A DNA stretch of 40,356 bases. It comes from Alphaproteobacteria bacterium (GTDB taxonomy: Bacteria > Pseudomonadota > Alphaproteobacteria > UBA6615). Position 1 is the first letter of the stretch, and every line of letters begins with the position of its first letter. Below are positions 33,180-40,356 of the stretch, piece after piece. Made by a program: the position numbers and the translations under genes. The notes beneath the pieces are model-generated. The model was not told the origin of the DNA, did no database searches, and saw nothing but the letters and a program-made list of their open reading frames with translations. Where the stretch lies: positions 1 through 40,356 of the forward strand of contig JAJFJA010000065.1 of the NCBI GenBank assembly GCA_021774445.1. The letters run 5' to 3'.

Positions 33180-33560
33180 TCACGTATTGGCGTTGAAATC
33201 GCCATCCTGGTAGGCGACCAAGTGGCGATAGTCGTCGCGGATCGGGGCGAAAACATCCAGGTTCAAGACCGGTTCGTCGCCGATCGGCTCGGCACAATGT
33301 TCGACCCCCGGGGGGATGCGAATGAGGCTTCCGGGGCCACCGTCGACGACCTCGTCGCCAAGCCGGAACCGCACATGTCCCGTGACGATGTACACGAGTT
33401 GCTCGAAATCGTGGGTATGGGGATTGACGTCCATGCCGGGCCGCAACTCATTCATCACCATTAGGACGCGGTCGCCGCGGAAACCCTTGCGCGTGACGCC
33501 CTTGCGGACTTCCTCCTCCGGCAGGTCAGCCCAATTGTATAGTTTTGCCGCGCTGGTCAT
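33180..33560 (-). CDS. Small cupin-domain protein
   Basis: This 126-residue single-cupin protein has both cupin motifs: NPHTHDFEQLVYIVTG (His, His and Glu ligands) and IRIPPGVEHCAEP. It has no signal peptide. ATG 33560 is preferred; a longer frame to 33605 has no clear ribosome site. Single cupins in catabolic clusters may be dioxygenases, isomerases or metal-dependent decarboxylases; function unknown. It is the first gene of the minus-strand unit, divergent from the ligA-like gene. Confidence 0.75.
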   Translation of the reverse strand: MTSAAKLYNWADLPEEEVRKGVTRKGFRGDRVLMVMNELRPGMDVNPHTHDFEQLVYIVTGHVRFRLGDEVVDGGPGSLIRIPPGVEHCAEPIGDEPVLNLDVFAPIRDDYRHLVAYQDGDFNANT

Positions 33561-33971
33561 CGGTGGCGTCCTTCCCGGTAGGTTGATCTGGCAGAACCCT
33601 GCCACATCATTTGCCCTTGGGCACGCAAATAACAGGCCGGCAGGGTATGATTAGCCTGCTGTACGGTCAATGGGATAATAAGACAATTCATCGAGACGCC
33701 GATTGACGCCGGTCTGGGCGCACTCGGACCTTGTATCGCGATTTGTATGAGCACCAAATCTGAACCGGAATCTATCCCATATCCTATTGATAATAGGCAT
33801 ATTTCTTCTTTCTGATGGATACTCATGGATTGTGTGTCCGTTGCCTGTACAAGGATAAGTGGCCGCGAAAATCGGCTCGGAGTAGCAATCGCTTTTTTTG
33901 CTGATTTCACCGCCTTCGTGCTTTAAGCTTGAAAAACCGAGGAATGGTTCAACACTGGATACCGGCGTCTG
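33561..33971. other. Divergent control region between the cupin and ligA-like genes
   Basis: About 410 bases with no gene I can support, noticeably more AT-rich than its neighbours near 33760-33910. It should hold the promoters for both units. The palindrome at 33783-33797 is listed separately. Confidence 0.6.
33783..33797. promoter_or_regulatory. 15-base palindrome in the divergent control region
   Basis: CCTATT-GAT-AATAGG is a perfect 6-3-6 inverted repeat in the AT-rich part of the region, about 190 bases before the ligA-like ATG and 220 before the cupin start. It could be an operator for a regulator outside the window or the GntR regulator, but it does not resemble the site at 23829-23848. 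Confidence 0.4.
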
Positions 33972-34403
33972 ATGACAAGCGGAACGAAAGAAAAGACCAC
34001 CGAGGTCCGGCCGGATGTTGCGCTGAGGCCGGGTGTGGTTCTGTATACCGGGCGCATGGCGCAGATTGGTTATCGCCTCAACAAATTCGCCGTTTCCGTT
34101 TGCAAGGCCGAAAATCGAGAGGCTTTTTTTGCGGACGAAGACCGCTACATGGCCAAGATGGGCCTTAACGATGAAGAGCGGCGGCTGGTGCGGGCGCGCG
34201 ACTGGTTGGGTATGTGTCGGTACGGCGGCAACATGTACGCACTCATCAAGATCGCGCGAGCCCTGGGCATCGAGCAGATCGCCGTAGGTGCGCAAATGCG
34301 CGGCGAGACGGTCGAAGCGTTTCTGGCGACGCGGCCGGTAAACGGAACCGGTATAGCCTGCCGCGAGGATCTCTATAAACCGGCGGGCGGAAAAGGGGAC
34401 TAG
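33972..34403 (+). CDS. Protocatechuate 4,5-dioxygenase alpha-subunit-like (LigA-like)
   Basis: This 143-residue protein matches the small alpha subunit of class II extradiol dioxygenases: GYRLNKFAVSVCKAENREAFFADED, followed by GLNDEERRLVRARDWLGMCRYGGNMYALIKIA. The alpha subunit caps the active site of the catalytic beta subunit encoded one base downstream. The N-terminus is about 30 residues longer than LigA homology requires, so the true start could be later. Class II alpha/beta enzymes cleave protocatechuate, gallate and related catechols or aminophenols; the exact substrate is not readable. Confidence 0.82.
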   Translation: MTSGTKEKTTEVRPDVALRPGVVLYTGRMAQIGYRLNKFAVSVCKAENREAFFADEDRYMAKMGLNDEERRLVRARDWLGMCRYGGNMYALIKIARALGIEQIAVGAQMRGETVEAFLATRPVNGTGIACREDLYKPAGGKGD

Positions 34404-34404
34404 C

Positions 34405-35238
34405 GTGGGGCAGCTCGTGGGTGGCATCGGCACATCGCACGCGCCCTCGATTGCGTTTGCGTATCAGAGAAGCAAGTCGGCGAACCCGGAATGGCGGCCG
34501 CTTTTCGACGCCTATGGTCCAGTTAAAAAATGGCTCGAGGATGCCAGGCCGGATATTGCGGTGGTGTTTTACAACGACCACCTGACGTCATTGTTTTTCG
34601 ATCGTTATCCGACCTTTGCCCTCGGCGCGGCCGAGGCTTTTCCAACCGCTGACGAAGGGTTCGGGAAATGGCCCTTTCCCGATTTCCCCGGGCATCCGGA
34701 GTTCGCCTGGCACCTCGCCGAGTGCCTGGTCAACGATGAGTTTGACATGACGGTGTGCCAGGAGTTGGCCCTGGATCACGGCATCGTGTCTTTTGCGCCG
34801 TTGTTATGGGACCTGCCGTGGCCGGTACCGATTGTACCGATCGCTGTCAATGTCATCCGATACCCGTTGCCGACGGCGAGACGTTGTTTTGCACTGGGCC
34901 AAGCCGTACGACGCGCCGTCGAAAGTTATGACGCGGGGGTTCGCGTTGTCGTACTCGGCACCGGCGGCTTATCGCATCAAACCAGTGCCGAAGGATTTGG
35001 GTTCGTCAATCCAGACTGGGATGAAAACTTCATGACCCTGTTGGAGCACGAGCCGCACCGGCTGACTGAATACACCCACCGCGAACTCGTGGCTCTTGGC
35101 GGATCCGAGTCGGTGGAGGTCATTATGTGGTTGTGCATGCGCGGCGCCCTCAATCCTCGGGTGCGCCGCATTCATCGCAATTACTACGCGCCGATGTTGA
35201 CTGGCTACGGCCTACTCGCGCTGGAAGACGCGGAATAG
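34405..35238 (+). CDS. Protocatechuate 4,5-dioxygenase beta-subunit-like (LigB-like)
   Basis: This is the 277-residue catalytic subunit of the class II extradiol dioxygenase, starting at GTG 34405 with AAAAGGGGA upstream. The Fe(II) ligands are visible as the first His in GTSHAP and a second in FYNDHLTSLFFDRYPTF; the catalytic His is expected in LGTGGLSHQ. The order fits LigB. One base after the ligA-like stop, so the two are coupled. It opens a catechol ring next to a hydroxyl group. The HpaB-type hydroxylase downstream could supply the catechol. Confidence 0.87.
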   Translation: MGQLVGGIGTSHAPSIAFAYQRSKSANPEWRPLFDAYGPVKKWLEDARPDIAVVFYNDHLTSLFFDRYPTFALGAAEAFPTADEGFGKWPFPDFPGHPEFAWHLAECLVNDEFDMTVCQELALDHGIVSFAPLLWDLPWPVPIVPIAVNVIRYPLPTARRCFALGQAVRRAVESYDAGVRVVVLGTGGLSHQTSAEGFGFVNPDWDENFMTLLEHEPHRLTEYTHRELVALGGSESVEVIMWLCMRGALNPRVRRIHRNYYAPMLTGYGLLALEDAE

Positions 35239-35260
35239 AACAGGTTAGGGAACGGAAACC

Positions 35261-36751
35261 ATGGGCATAAGAACCGGTAGCGAAGTACTGGCGTCGTTTA
35301 GGGATGACCGCGAGATTTGGATCGACGGCGAGAGGGTCAAGGACGTTACCACTGATCCACGTTTTCGCGGTGCCGCGCAGGCGATGGCGGACCTGTACGA
35401 CATGCAGCATGAGCCCGAGCTTGTCGAACGCATGACTTTTGTCTCGCCCAAGACCGACGACAACGTCAGCCTGTCCTATATCGAGCCAAAATCCATCGCC
35501 GATCTCGAGCGGCGACGGGTCATGGTCAAGACCTGGATGGACGCGACCTGCGGCATGTTCGGGCGTAGCCCCGACTTCATGAATATTCATGTGACCGGCT
35601 TCGCTTCGGCAGCCAGCGAGTTTGCCAAAGGCGGCGACGCCTATGGCCGCAATATCCGAGGTTATTATGAGCATGCGCGCGAGAACGATGTCTCGATGAC
35701 GCATACGCTGGTCAATCCGCAAGTCGACCGGTCGGTACCGGTGCATGAGCAATCGAAGGATCTGGCAGCGAAGATCGTTAAGGAAACAGACAGCGGCGTC
35801 GTGATTCGCGGCGCCCGTATGGTGGCGACGCTTGCCGCCTACGCCAACGATCTGATGGTGATGCCTTCGAACTACCTGCAAAACGAGGAAGCGGCAAAAC
35901 CCTATGCGTTTGGTTTCAATGTTCCGGTCAATACGAAGGGATTGAAGATCGTCTGCCGGCCGACGGCGGTACATCTCAATCCGGCGTCGGAGATGGACTA
36001 CCCGCTATCGTCTCGGTTCGACGAGACGGACTCGATGATCATTTTCGACGATGTCCTGGTGCCGTGGGAACGTGTTTTCATCTATCGAAACGTTGAGATG
36101 TGCAACGGCCTGTACCACCGCACCCAGGCAATGAACCAGATCATGCATCAGTTCTGCACGAAGAATCTGGCGAAGGCGGAATTCATGATGGGGTTGGCCT
36201 TCGCCCTGGTGCGCACAACGAAGATCGACGTACATCAGCATGTGCAGGGCATGCTGTCCGAACTCATTAACTTTACCGAATTCGTTCGGGCCTGTATTCG
36301 CGCGGCAGAGGCCGACGCCAAACCGACGCCCTTCGGTACCGTGGCGCCCGACGCCATGCCGTTGTGGACGGTGCGAATGATGTTCCCAAAAATGTTCGTG
36401 CGGATGTGCGAGATCGTGCAATTGATGGGTGCGGGAGGACTGGTCGGGGTACCGTCCTATGCCGAGATGAAGGGCGATCTGCAAGCTGATGTCGAGAAGT
36501 ATTTCCAGGCTGCAAATGCGGATTCTGCATCCCGCATCAAGCTTTTTCGCCTGGCATACGATGCGGCGGTTTCCAGCTTCAGCGGCCGCCAGCAATTGTA
36601 CGAGCGGTTCTACACCGGCGATCCGGTACGCCTGGCTGGTCAGCATTATAACTTCTATGCAAAGGATGCCTATATCGACCGAATTTGGGGAATGCTCGAT
36701 AATCTCGAGGCGCGGCTTGACGCGGCAACGGCGCAAGCGGCGCCGGCATAG
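35261..36751 (+). CDS. HpaB-family flavin-dependent aromatic hydroxylase
   Basis: This 496-residue protein matches the large oxygenase of the 4-hydroxyphenylacetate 3-monooxygenase family. The N-terminal part has SFRDDREIWIDGERVKDVTTDPRF, the FAD-binding middle includes FDDVLVPWERVFIYRNVEMCN, and the C-terminal helical domain LFRLAYDAAVSSFSGRQQLYERFYTGD. These enzymes use FADH2 from a separate reductase (HpaC) to add a hydroxyl ortho to a phenol. No reductase gene is seen. Some members hydroxylate pyridine or other rings. It lies 22 bases after ligB-like, in the same operon. Confidence 0.87.
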   Translation: MGIRTGSEVLASFRDDREIWIDGERVKDVTTDPRFRGAAQAMADLYDMQHEPELVERMTFVSPKTDDNVSLSYIEPKSIADLERRRVMVKTWMDATCGMFGRSPDFMNIHVTGFASAASEFAKGGDAYGRNIRGYYEHARENDVSMTHTLVNPQVDRSVPVHEQSKDLAAKIVKETDSGVVIRGARMVATLAAYANDLMVMPSNYLQNEEAAKPYAFGFNVPVNTKGLKIVCRPTAVHLNPASEMDYPLSSRFDETDSMIIFDDVLVPWERVFIYRNVEMCNGLYHRTQAMNQIMHQFCTKNLAKAEFMMGLAFALVRTTKIDVHQHVQGMLSELINFTEFVRACIRAAEADAKPTPFGTVAPDAMPLWTVRMMFPKMFVRMCEIVQLMGAGGLVGVPSYAEMKGDLQADVEKYFQAANADSASRIKLFRLAYDAAVSSFSGRQQLYERFYTGDPVRLAGQHYNFYAKDAYIDRIWGMLDNLEARLDAATAQAAPA

Positions 36752-36762
36752 TTGGCTGAGCT

Positions 36763-37824
36763 ATGCCAGACCTTGCGGTTGATATTGGGGCGGTCGCGCT
36801 CAAGAATCCGGTAATCTGTGGCGCTGGCGAACATGTGATAACGCGCGCCGGCGTTCGTGCTGCCCTTGGCGCCGGAGCCGGGGCGGTGGTCGTCAAATCG
36901 ACCAATGAGCGGCAGGAAGCAAAAGAGCAACTCGATCGCGCGGACTACACTTTGCGCGATGCCGATTGGCATCCGCTCGACTGGGGTGCACCACCGCCGC
37001 GCGACGCTAGTTTGTTTTGTCGCTCGGGCCTGACGCCCTTGCCCTTCGATCAGTGGCTCGACATGACGGCGGCGCTGGATCGGGAGGCGCGCACCGTCGA
37101 CGCTTATGTCGTGGCCAGCCTGATCCTCGCGGACATCGATGCCGCCGTGGCTATGGCGCGGCAGATTGAACAGGCCGGCGTCCGGGTGCTCGAATTCAAT
37201 ATCGGTGCGCCTTACGGCGATGAGGCGAGCGACGGCGCGATCGTGACCGAGCGGGCGGCCGGTCGGGTCCGCGACCATGTCGCCGCGGTGCGCCAATCCG
37301 TCGCCATGCCCTTGTGGGTCAAGATCACCGGGCAGAGCGAGAATGTCGCGGCGTTGGCGGGTGCCGCCAGAGACGGCGGGGCGGATGCCGTGGTGATGAT
37401 GGGCCGGGCGCTCGCCTTGCTGCCTGATATCGAGGCGATGACACCGGTTCTGGGCACAAACGGCGGGTTGGGCGGCGCTTGGTCTTTGCCGCTGACATGT
37501 TATTGGCTTGCGCGCGCGCGTCGGACGCTTGGCGACAGCCTGCCGCTTATCGGCACGAATGGCGCCCGCAATGGTGCTGATGTCGTTCGATTCATGTTGG
37601 CGGGCGCTAGCGCCGTCGAGATGTGCACCGCGGTGATGACGGGAGGCTTCGGCGTGCTGCGTCAAGCGGTCGAAGAGGCGGCCAACTATCTGGACGACAA
37701 GGAGATGAACGCGCGGGATATCGTCGGCGTGGTGGCGGACCAGGTCGGCCGGTTCGGCGACCAGCCTTTGCGGCCCGGTGCCTGGCGAAACTTCGTGCCA
37801 GGCGAGGCGCTGGATGACGGCTGA
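36763..37824 (+). CDS. Dihydroorotate-dehydrogenase-like flavoprotein (PreA-like)
   Basis: This 353-residue TIM-barrel flavoprotein resembles class 1 dihydroorotate dehydrogenases and the PreA subunit of dihydropyrimidine dehydrogenase. The phosphate/FMN region LPLIGTNGARNGADVVRFMLAGASAVEMCTAVM is typical. The usual active-site motif around the catalytic base is altered (EFNIGAPYGDEASDG in place of NxSCPN), so the substrate is probably not orotate. No iron-sulfur domain is attached. It is 11 bases after the hpaB-like gene. Reduction or oxidation of a heterocyclic ring double bond fits the pathway, by inference. Confidence 0.78.
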   Translation: MPDLAVDIGAVALKNPVICGAGEHVITRAGVRAALGAGAGAVVVKSTNERQEAKEQLDRADYTLRDADWHPLDWGAPPPRDASLFCRSGLTPLPFDQWLDMTAALDREARTVDAYVVASLILADIDAAVAMARQIEQAGVRVLEFNIGAPYGDEASDGAIVTERAAGRVRDHVAAVRQSVAMPLWVKITGQSENVAALAGAARDGGADAVVMMGRALALLPDIEAMTPVLGTNGGLGGAWSLPLTCYWLARARRTLGDSLPLIGTNGARNGADVVRFMLAGASAVEMCTAVMTGGFGVLRQAVEEAANYLDDKEMNARDIVGVVADQVGRFGDQPLRPGAWRNFVPGEALDDG

Positions 37825-37891
37825 ACGAACCTAAGGCCGCGAAGCCCACAAAACGCATTCCGTCGAGCGGATCGGCGGGCGGGGAAATACA

Positions 37892-38428
37892 ATGCCTTTG
37901 TTCCCAAGTTTCGCATCAAGCACCAAGGTCTCCGAAGTCATGCGCGCGAGGCCGCACAAATATGCCGCCTGGCCACAGATCGCCGCCGGGGTCATGCGCG
38001 CGCCGTCGGCGCTGTCGCCGGCCGAGCGGGAACTGATCGCCGCCTTCGTATCTGGTCTCAACGCCTGTCACTACTGCCTGGGCGCCCACCTGGCAGCGGC
38101 CGAGGCGTTTGGCGTTGAGACCAAGCTGCTGGAGAAACTGCTTGAGAATGTCGACTCGGCGCCGGTGGAAGGACGCCTCAAACCGTTGTTCCACTATGTG
38201 AAGAAGCTGACCGTGACGCCTTCCCGCATGGTGCAGGCCGACGCCGACGCGGTGTTCGCCGCGGGCTGGGACGAGGATGGGCTGCATGATGCGATTGCGG
38301 TCTGCTGCTTCTTCAGTTTCATGAACCGAATGGTCGAGGGGCATGGCATAGACCTCGGCGACGCCGGCCTGCGGGCATTGGGAATCAGGCTCAAGACGCA
38401 TGGATACCCGGGCACCGCCGATGACTAG
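37892..38428 (+). CDS. AhpD-like peroxidase-related protein
   Basis: This 178-residue protein is of the AhpD/carboxymuconolactone-decarboxylase superfamily. The redox motif is C59, C62 and H66 in NACHYCLGAHLAAAEAFGV, as in AhpD-like alkylhydroperoxidase-related proteins. It has no signal peptide. It lies 67 bases after the flavoprotein, same direction. Family members act as disulfide-linked peroxidases; a catabolic role is unproven. The aldehyde dehydrogenase stump follows 12 bases on. Confidence 0.8.
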   Translation: MPLFPSFASSTKVSEVMRARPHKYAAWPQIAAGVMRAPSALSPAERELIAAFVSGLNACHYCLGAHLAAAEAFGVETKLLEKLLENVDSAPVEGRLKPLFHYVKKLTVTPSRMVQADADAVFAAGWDEDGLHDAIAVCCFFSFMNRMVEGHGIDLGDAGLRALGIRLKTHGYPGTADD

Positions 38429-38440
38429 CCACCTGCGGTC

Positions 38441-38666
38441 ATGCGCGGCGGCATGAGCGAACCGGTCGACGCGGCCGCGATCGCTGCGGCATACGCTGAT
38501 TTGGGTCTCTATATCGATGGCGGCTGGCAGGCGCCAAGCGACGGGTAAAATTACGAAGTCGTCAATCCGGCGACGGAGGAGACCGTTGGATCGTCTCCCC
38601 AAGCCGGTGCGGCTGACGCGGAGTTGGCGATCGAGGCGGCGGCCGCGGCGTTCGGCGTTGACATCT
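38441..38666 (+). pseudogene. Aldehyde dehydrogenase, N-terminal stump with in-frame stop
   Basis: ATG 38441 (or 38453) opens the classic start of an NAD-dependent aldehyde dehydrogenase: LYIDGGWQAPSDG, then a TAA at 38546-38548, then NYEVVNPATEETVGSSPQAGAADAELAIEAAAAAF in the same frame. About 65-75 residues of homology remain. It is cut near 38660 where the IS110 element begins. No continuation was seen after the element. The intact gene would have oxidised a semialdehyde, a normal step after extradiol cleavage. Confidence 0.82.
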
Positions 38667-39715
38667 ATGGACGCCCCCCTGATTGCAAGTGGTTTTGCTG
38701 CTTAGAGGCGGGTTGGGTTTGCAGTCATCTATCCGGCCTTTTGGTGCAGCATGTTGTTTGCCGCGGGGCCCTGATGGAATCCGTGGGTCGACGCCCGGTC
38801 AGAGCATCGAGCTCAAGGCTCGGATAACGCCTCGGGTTTGGCCGATCCCGGTCACCCTGTTTCGCCATCACATCATCATCACCCTCGCAATAGAGTTCGG
38901 TCGGCTCTGCGTTATGCGGCGGTCCGAGCTTCGGTCCGGAATGATTCACCTCGGCTGAGCATTGCCCAGACGACGCGGGCCGTCTTGTTGGCCATCGCCA
39001 CCAGAACGACATTTGTCGGCCGGCGTGCGAGCAAGCTCTCTTGCCAGATGGAGCGCCGCTCTTTGCTGTGTTTGGACCAGCGCAGATCCGCGCGTGCCCC
39101 ATGAACCAGGAGGCGACGAACATAGCCGTCTCCACGCTTGGATATTCGCCCGAGCCGCTCCTTGCCACCGCTGGAATACTGTCTTGGAACCAGCCCAAGC
39201 CAGGCGGCAAGTTGCCGCCCGGAGTGGAACTGTGATGCATCGCCGATGGTGGCGACAAGGGCCGTGGCCGTGATCACCCCGACACCCGGGGTCGCCTCAA
39301 GCCGGCGGCTTGCCTCATTGGCGCGGTGCCAAACCATCAGTTTCTTCGCCAGTCTACAGATCTGTGCCTGAACCATCCGAAGCTGGCCGACATGGTGGGG
39401 CGGACCAGCGCGTCGCAGATCGCCTCGGCATCCGATGCATCGTTCTTGTTGGTCTTCACAAAGGGCTTCACATATTGCGGCGGAAGCAACCGTACCTCGT
39501 GGCCTAGAGCTTGCAACTCGCGCGCCCAATAGTGCGCAGAAGCGCAGGCCTCCAATCCAATGAGACACGGCGACAATCCGGCGAAGAACACGAGCACCTG
39601 TCCCCGACGCAGCTTCTTGCGCACAACCGGCCTGCCGTCCTGGTCCGCTGCGTGTACTTGAAACACCGACTTTGCCAGATCCAATCCGACTGTCGTAACC
39701 TTCGTCATGGACGCC
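38667..39715 (-). mobile_element. IS110-family element, degraded
   Basis: The limits are proposed from a short direct repeat, ATGGACGCC, at 38667-38675 and 39707-39715, with partial similarity continuing on the right (CCCCCT against TCCTC). IS110 elements lack conventional terminal inverted repeats. The non-coding part 38676-38911 would be the end region of the element. It interrupted the aldehyde dehydrogenase gene. The transposase is broken. Confidence 0.55.
38912..39708 (-). pseudogene. IS110-family transposase, deletion and frameshift
   Basis: The first frame, from ATG 39708, contains the DEDD catalytic domain: D10 in VGLDLAKSVF, E53 in GLEACASAHYW, and D90 and D93 in NKNDASDAEAI. It matches the family up to VRPTM near 39395. 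The C-terminal domain is in another frame: QICRLAKKLMVWHRANEA, ATPGVGVITATALVATIGD and GLVPRQYSSGGKERLG. About 70 residues of the usual linker are missing between them. Both blocks are clear, so the gene was once complete. Confidence 0.85.
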
Positions 39716-39918
39716 TCCTCATTCTGGATCGTTCAACACCCTCCAGTATGGCTCGTCGTGAAGCCGTGAGGGGCGGCCATACCATCAGACTAAACTGATC
39801 TGGTAGTCTATTGTTGTGAGTTTTCGCCGTTGTGAGCCGCGCCCTGCTTGGTCAACTCCAAGCGAATCCTTGTTTAGTGCCCGAAATCAACGAGATAGGG
39901 CAGGGAAGGCAGGCGCGA
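39716..39918. other. Non-coding stretch between IS110 and the NicX-like gene
   Basis: About 200 bases without a supportable gene. A 6-base inverted repeat, AGACTA...TAGTCT (39787-39809), may be a remnant of an element end or a weak terminator. The NicX-like stop is at 39919, so this is its downstream region. Confidence 0.4.
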
Positions 39919-40356
39919 TCAGTTTGCTCTGACAATGCCGTGGTCGACGAAGCGACCGCGGTCGATGACCCGTTCGCCATCGAGTGCCACCGTCGCATCG
40001 AGTAGGCAGAGTCCGACATGCGCATCACTCCGAATCGCCCCGCGAAAGAACTGATCATCGTTGCTGCCCAGCTCGACTTGCACCGAGCCGAGGAAGCCCT
40101 CGGCGTCCGCGTTGCCCGCGCCCGCTACCGGAAACTGTACGAGAGACGCGGTCCAATCGGCGCGGTGATCCGTGCCCCAGGCCACGTGCCCCGCCAGGTA
40201 CGCGTTGGTGTCATGGTACGCGGCCAAGTGTGACTTCAGCAAGGCGGCGTCGAGACCTCCTTCGATGGACACGGCTCGACCGCGCTCGAACGTGATGCGC
40301 ACGTCGTCATCGATGTAGCGGCCCAGATGGAAGATCTGGTCGCCGCAGCCCAGGAC
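39919..40356 (-). CDS. NicX-like 2,5-dihydroxypyridine dioxygenase, C-terminal part
   Basis: The frame is open to the right edge, so only the last 145 residues are seen. They match the C-terminal half of NicX-type 2,5-dihydroxypyridine 5,6-dioxygenases, which share the aminopeptidase M29-like fold: RITFERGRAVSIEGGLDAALLKSHLAAYHD, GHVAWGTDHRADW, then EGFLGSVQVELGSND. NicX opens the pyridine ring in nicotinate degradation. The metal-region motif here reads SDAHVGLCLL; I recall HxD in biochemically studied NicX, so one ligand may differ. The gene could instead encode a related hydrolase. It is separated from the catabolic cluster by the IS110 element. Confidence 0.65.
   Translation of the reverse strand, partial: VLGCGDQIFHLGRYIDDDVRITFERGRAVSIEGGLDAALLKSHLAAYHDTNAYLAGHVAWGTDHRADWTASLVQFPVAGAGNADAEGFLGSVQVELGSNDDQFFRGAIRSDAHVGLCLLDATVALDGERVIDRGRFVDHGIVRAN

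Noticed and set aside
33651..34433. Minus-strand frame opposite the ligA-like gene
   Set aside because: It overlaps a clear LigA-like protein and the control region, and shows no domain of its own.
35150..35974. Minus-strand frame opposite the HpaB-type gene
   Set aside because: Shadow of a long, well-matched hydroxylase.
36670..37665. Minus-strand frame opposite the PreA-like flavoprotein
   Set aside because: Antisense shadow with His/Arg-rich composition and no motif.

Overview
The window looks like a piece of a GC-rich alphaproteobacterial chromosome. The support is a four-gene AapJQMP-type amino-acid ABC transporter, an FNR/FixK-type box, a DUF5681/ParB-methylase/terminase packaging cluster of the kind common in that class, and IS630 and IS110 elements. 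No rRNA, tRNA or CRISPR array was found. Assignments come from reading motifs by eye; no database search was run.

Region 1 (1-3.6 kb, minus strand) is a phage-packaging fragment: an uncharacterised protein, a ParB-domain DNA methyltransferase, a DUF5681 protein and a large terminase subunit that runs off the left edge. No capsid or tail genes are visible.

Region 2 (3.7-15.4 kb) is a mercury and thiol-redox island. It holds merR, merA, merB, merF, a rhodanese, an ACR3-like transporter, a small vicinal-Cys membrane protein and a DUF1223 thioredoxin-like protein. Three same-strand promoters carry the 19-bp-spacer dyad typical of MerR, in front of merA, merB and the merF unit. merB is translationally coupled to a TlpA-like thioredoxin and then a DsbD N-terminal-domain gene. 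A second, diverged copy of the TlpA/DsbD module lies at 13.4-15.0 kb. Both DsbD copies are broken and one TlpA copy has lost its second active-site Cys. Decay is heavy here: an internally deleted IS630 element, a 29-codon stump of a CueR-like regulator behind its own operator, a collapsed mer-type operator and an AroM remnant. A Met/Gly-rich exported protein sits behind an FNR-type box.

Region 3 (15.4-22.5 kb, minus strand) is the aapJQMP-like transporter followed by a HisC-like aminotransferase and a thiamine-diphosphate decarboxylase/carboligase. A simple reading is import of an amino acid, transamination to a 2-oxo acid, then decarboxylation.

Region 4 (22.5-38.7 kb) is a large catabolic cluster. 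A Rieske oxygenase diverges from a GntR/UTRA regulator across a perfect palindrome. A plus-strand unit follows: DinB-like protein, two ACMSD-type amidohydrolases and an OsmC-like protein between them. A minus-strand unit carries cupin, HyuA, HyuB and a sulfatase-fold hydrolase. A second plus-strand unit carries LigA/LigB extradiol dioxygenase subunits, an HpaB-type hydroxylase, a dihydroorotate-dehydrogenase-like flavoprotein and an AhpD-like protein, ending in an aldehyde dehydrogenase stump cut by a degraded IS110 element. A NicX-like 2,5-dihydroxypyridine dioxygenase enters from the right edge. Together these suggest degradation of a substituted aromatic or N-heterocyclic compound through hydroxylation, extradiol cleavage and amide or lactam hydrolysis. 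I cannot name the substrate from the sequence. This cluster and the MerR-controlled merB-TlpA-DsbD unit are the best candidates for undescribed biology.
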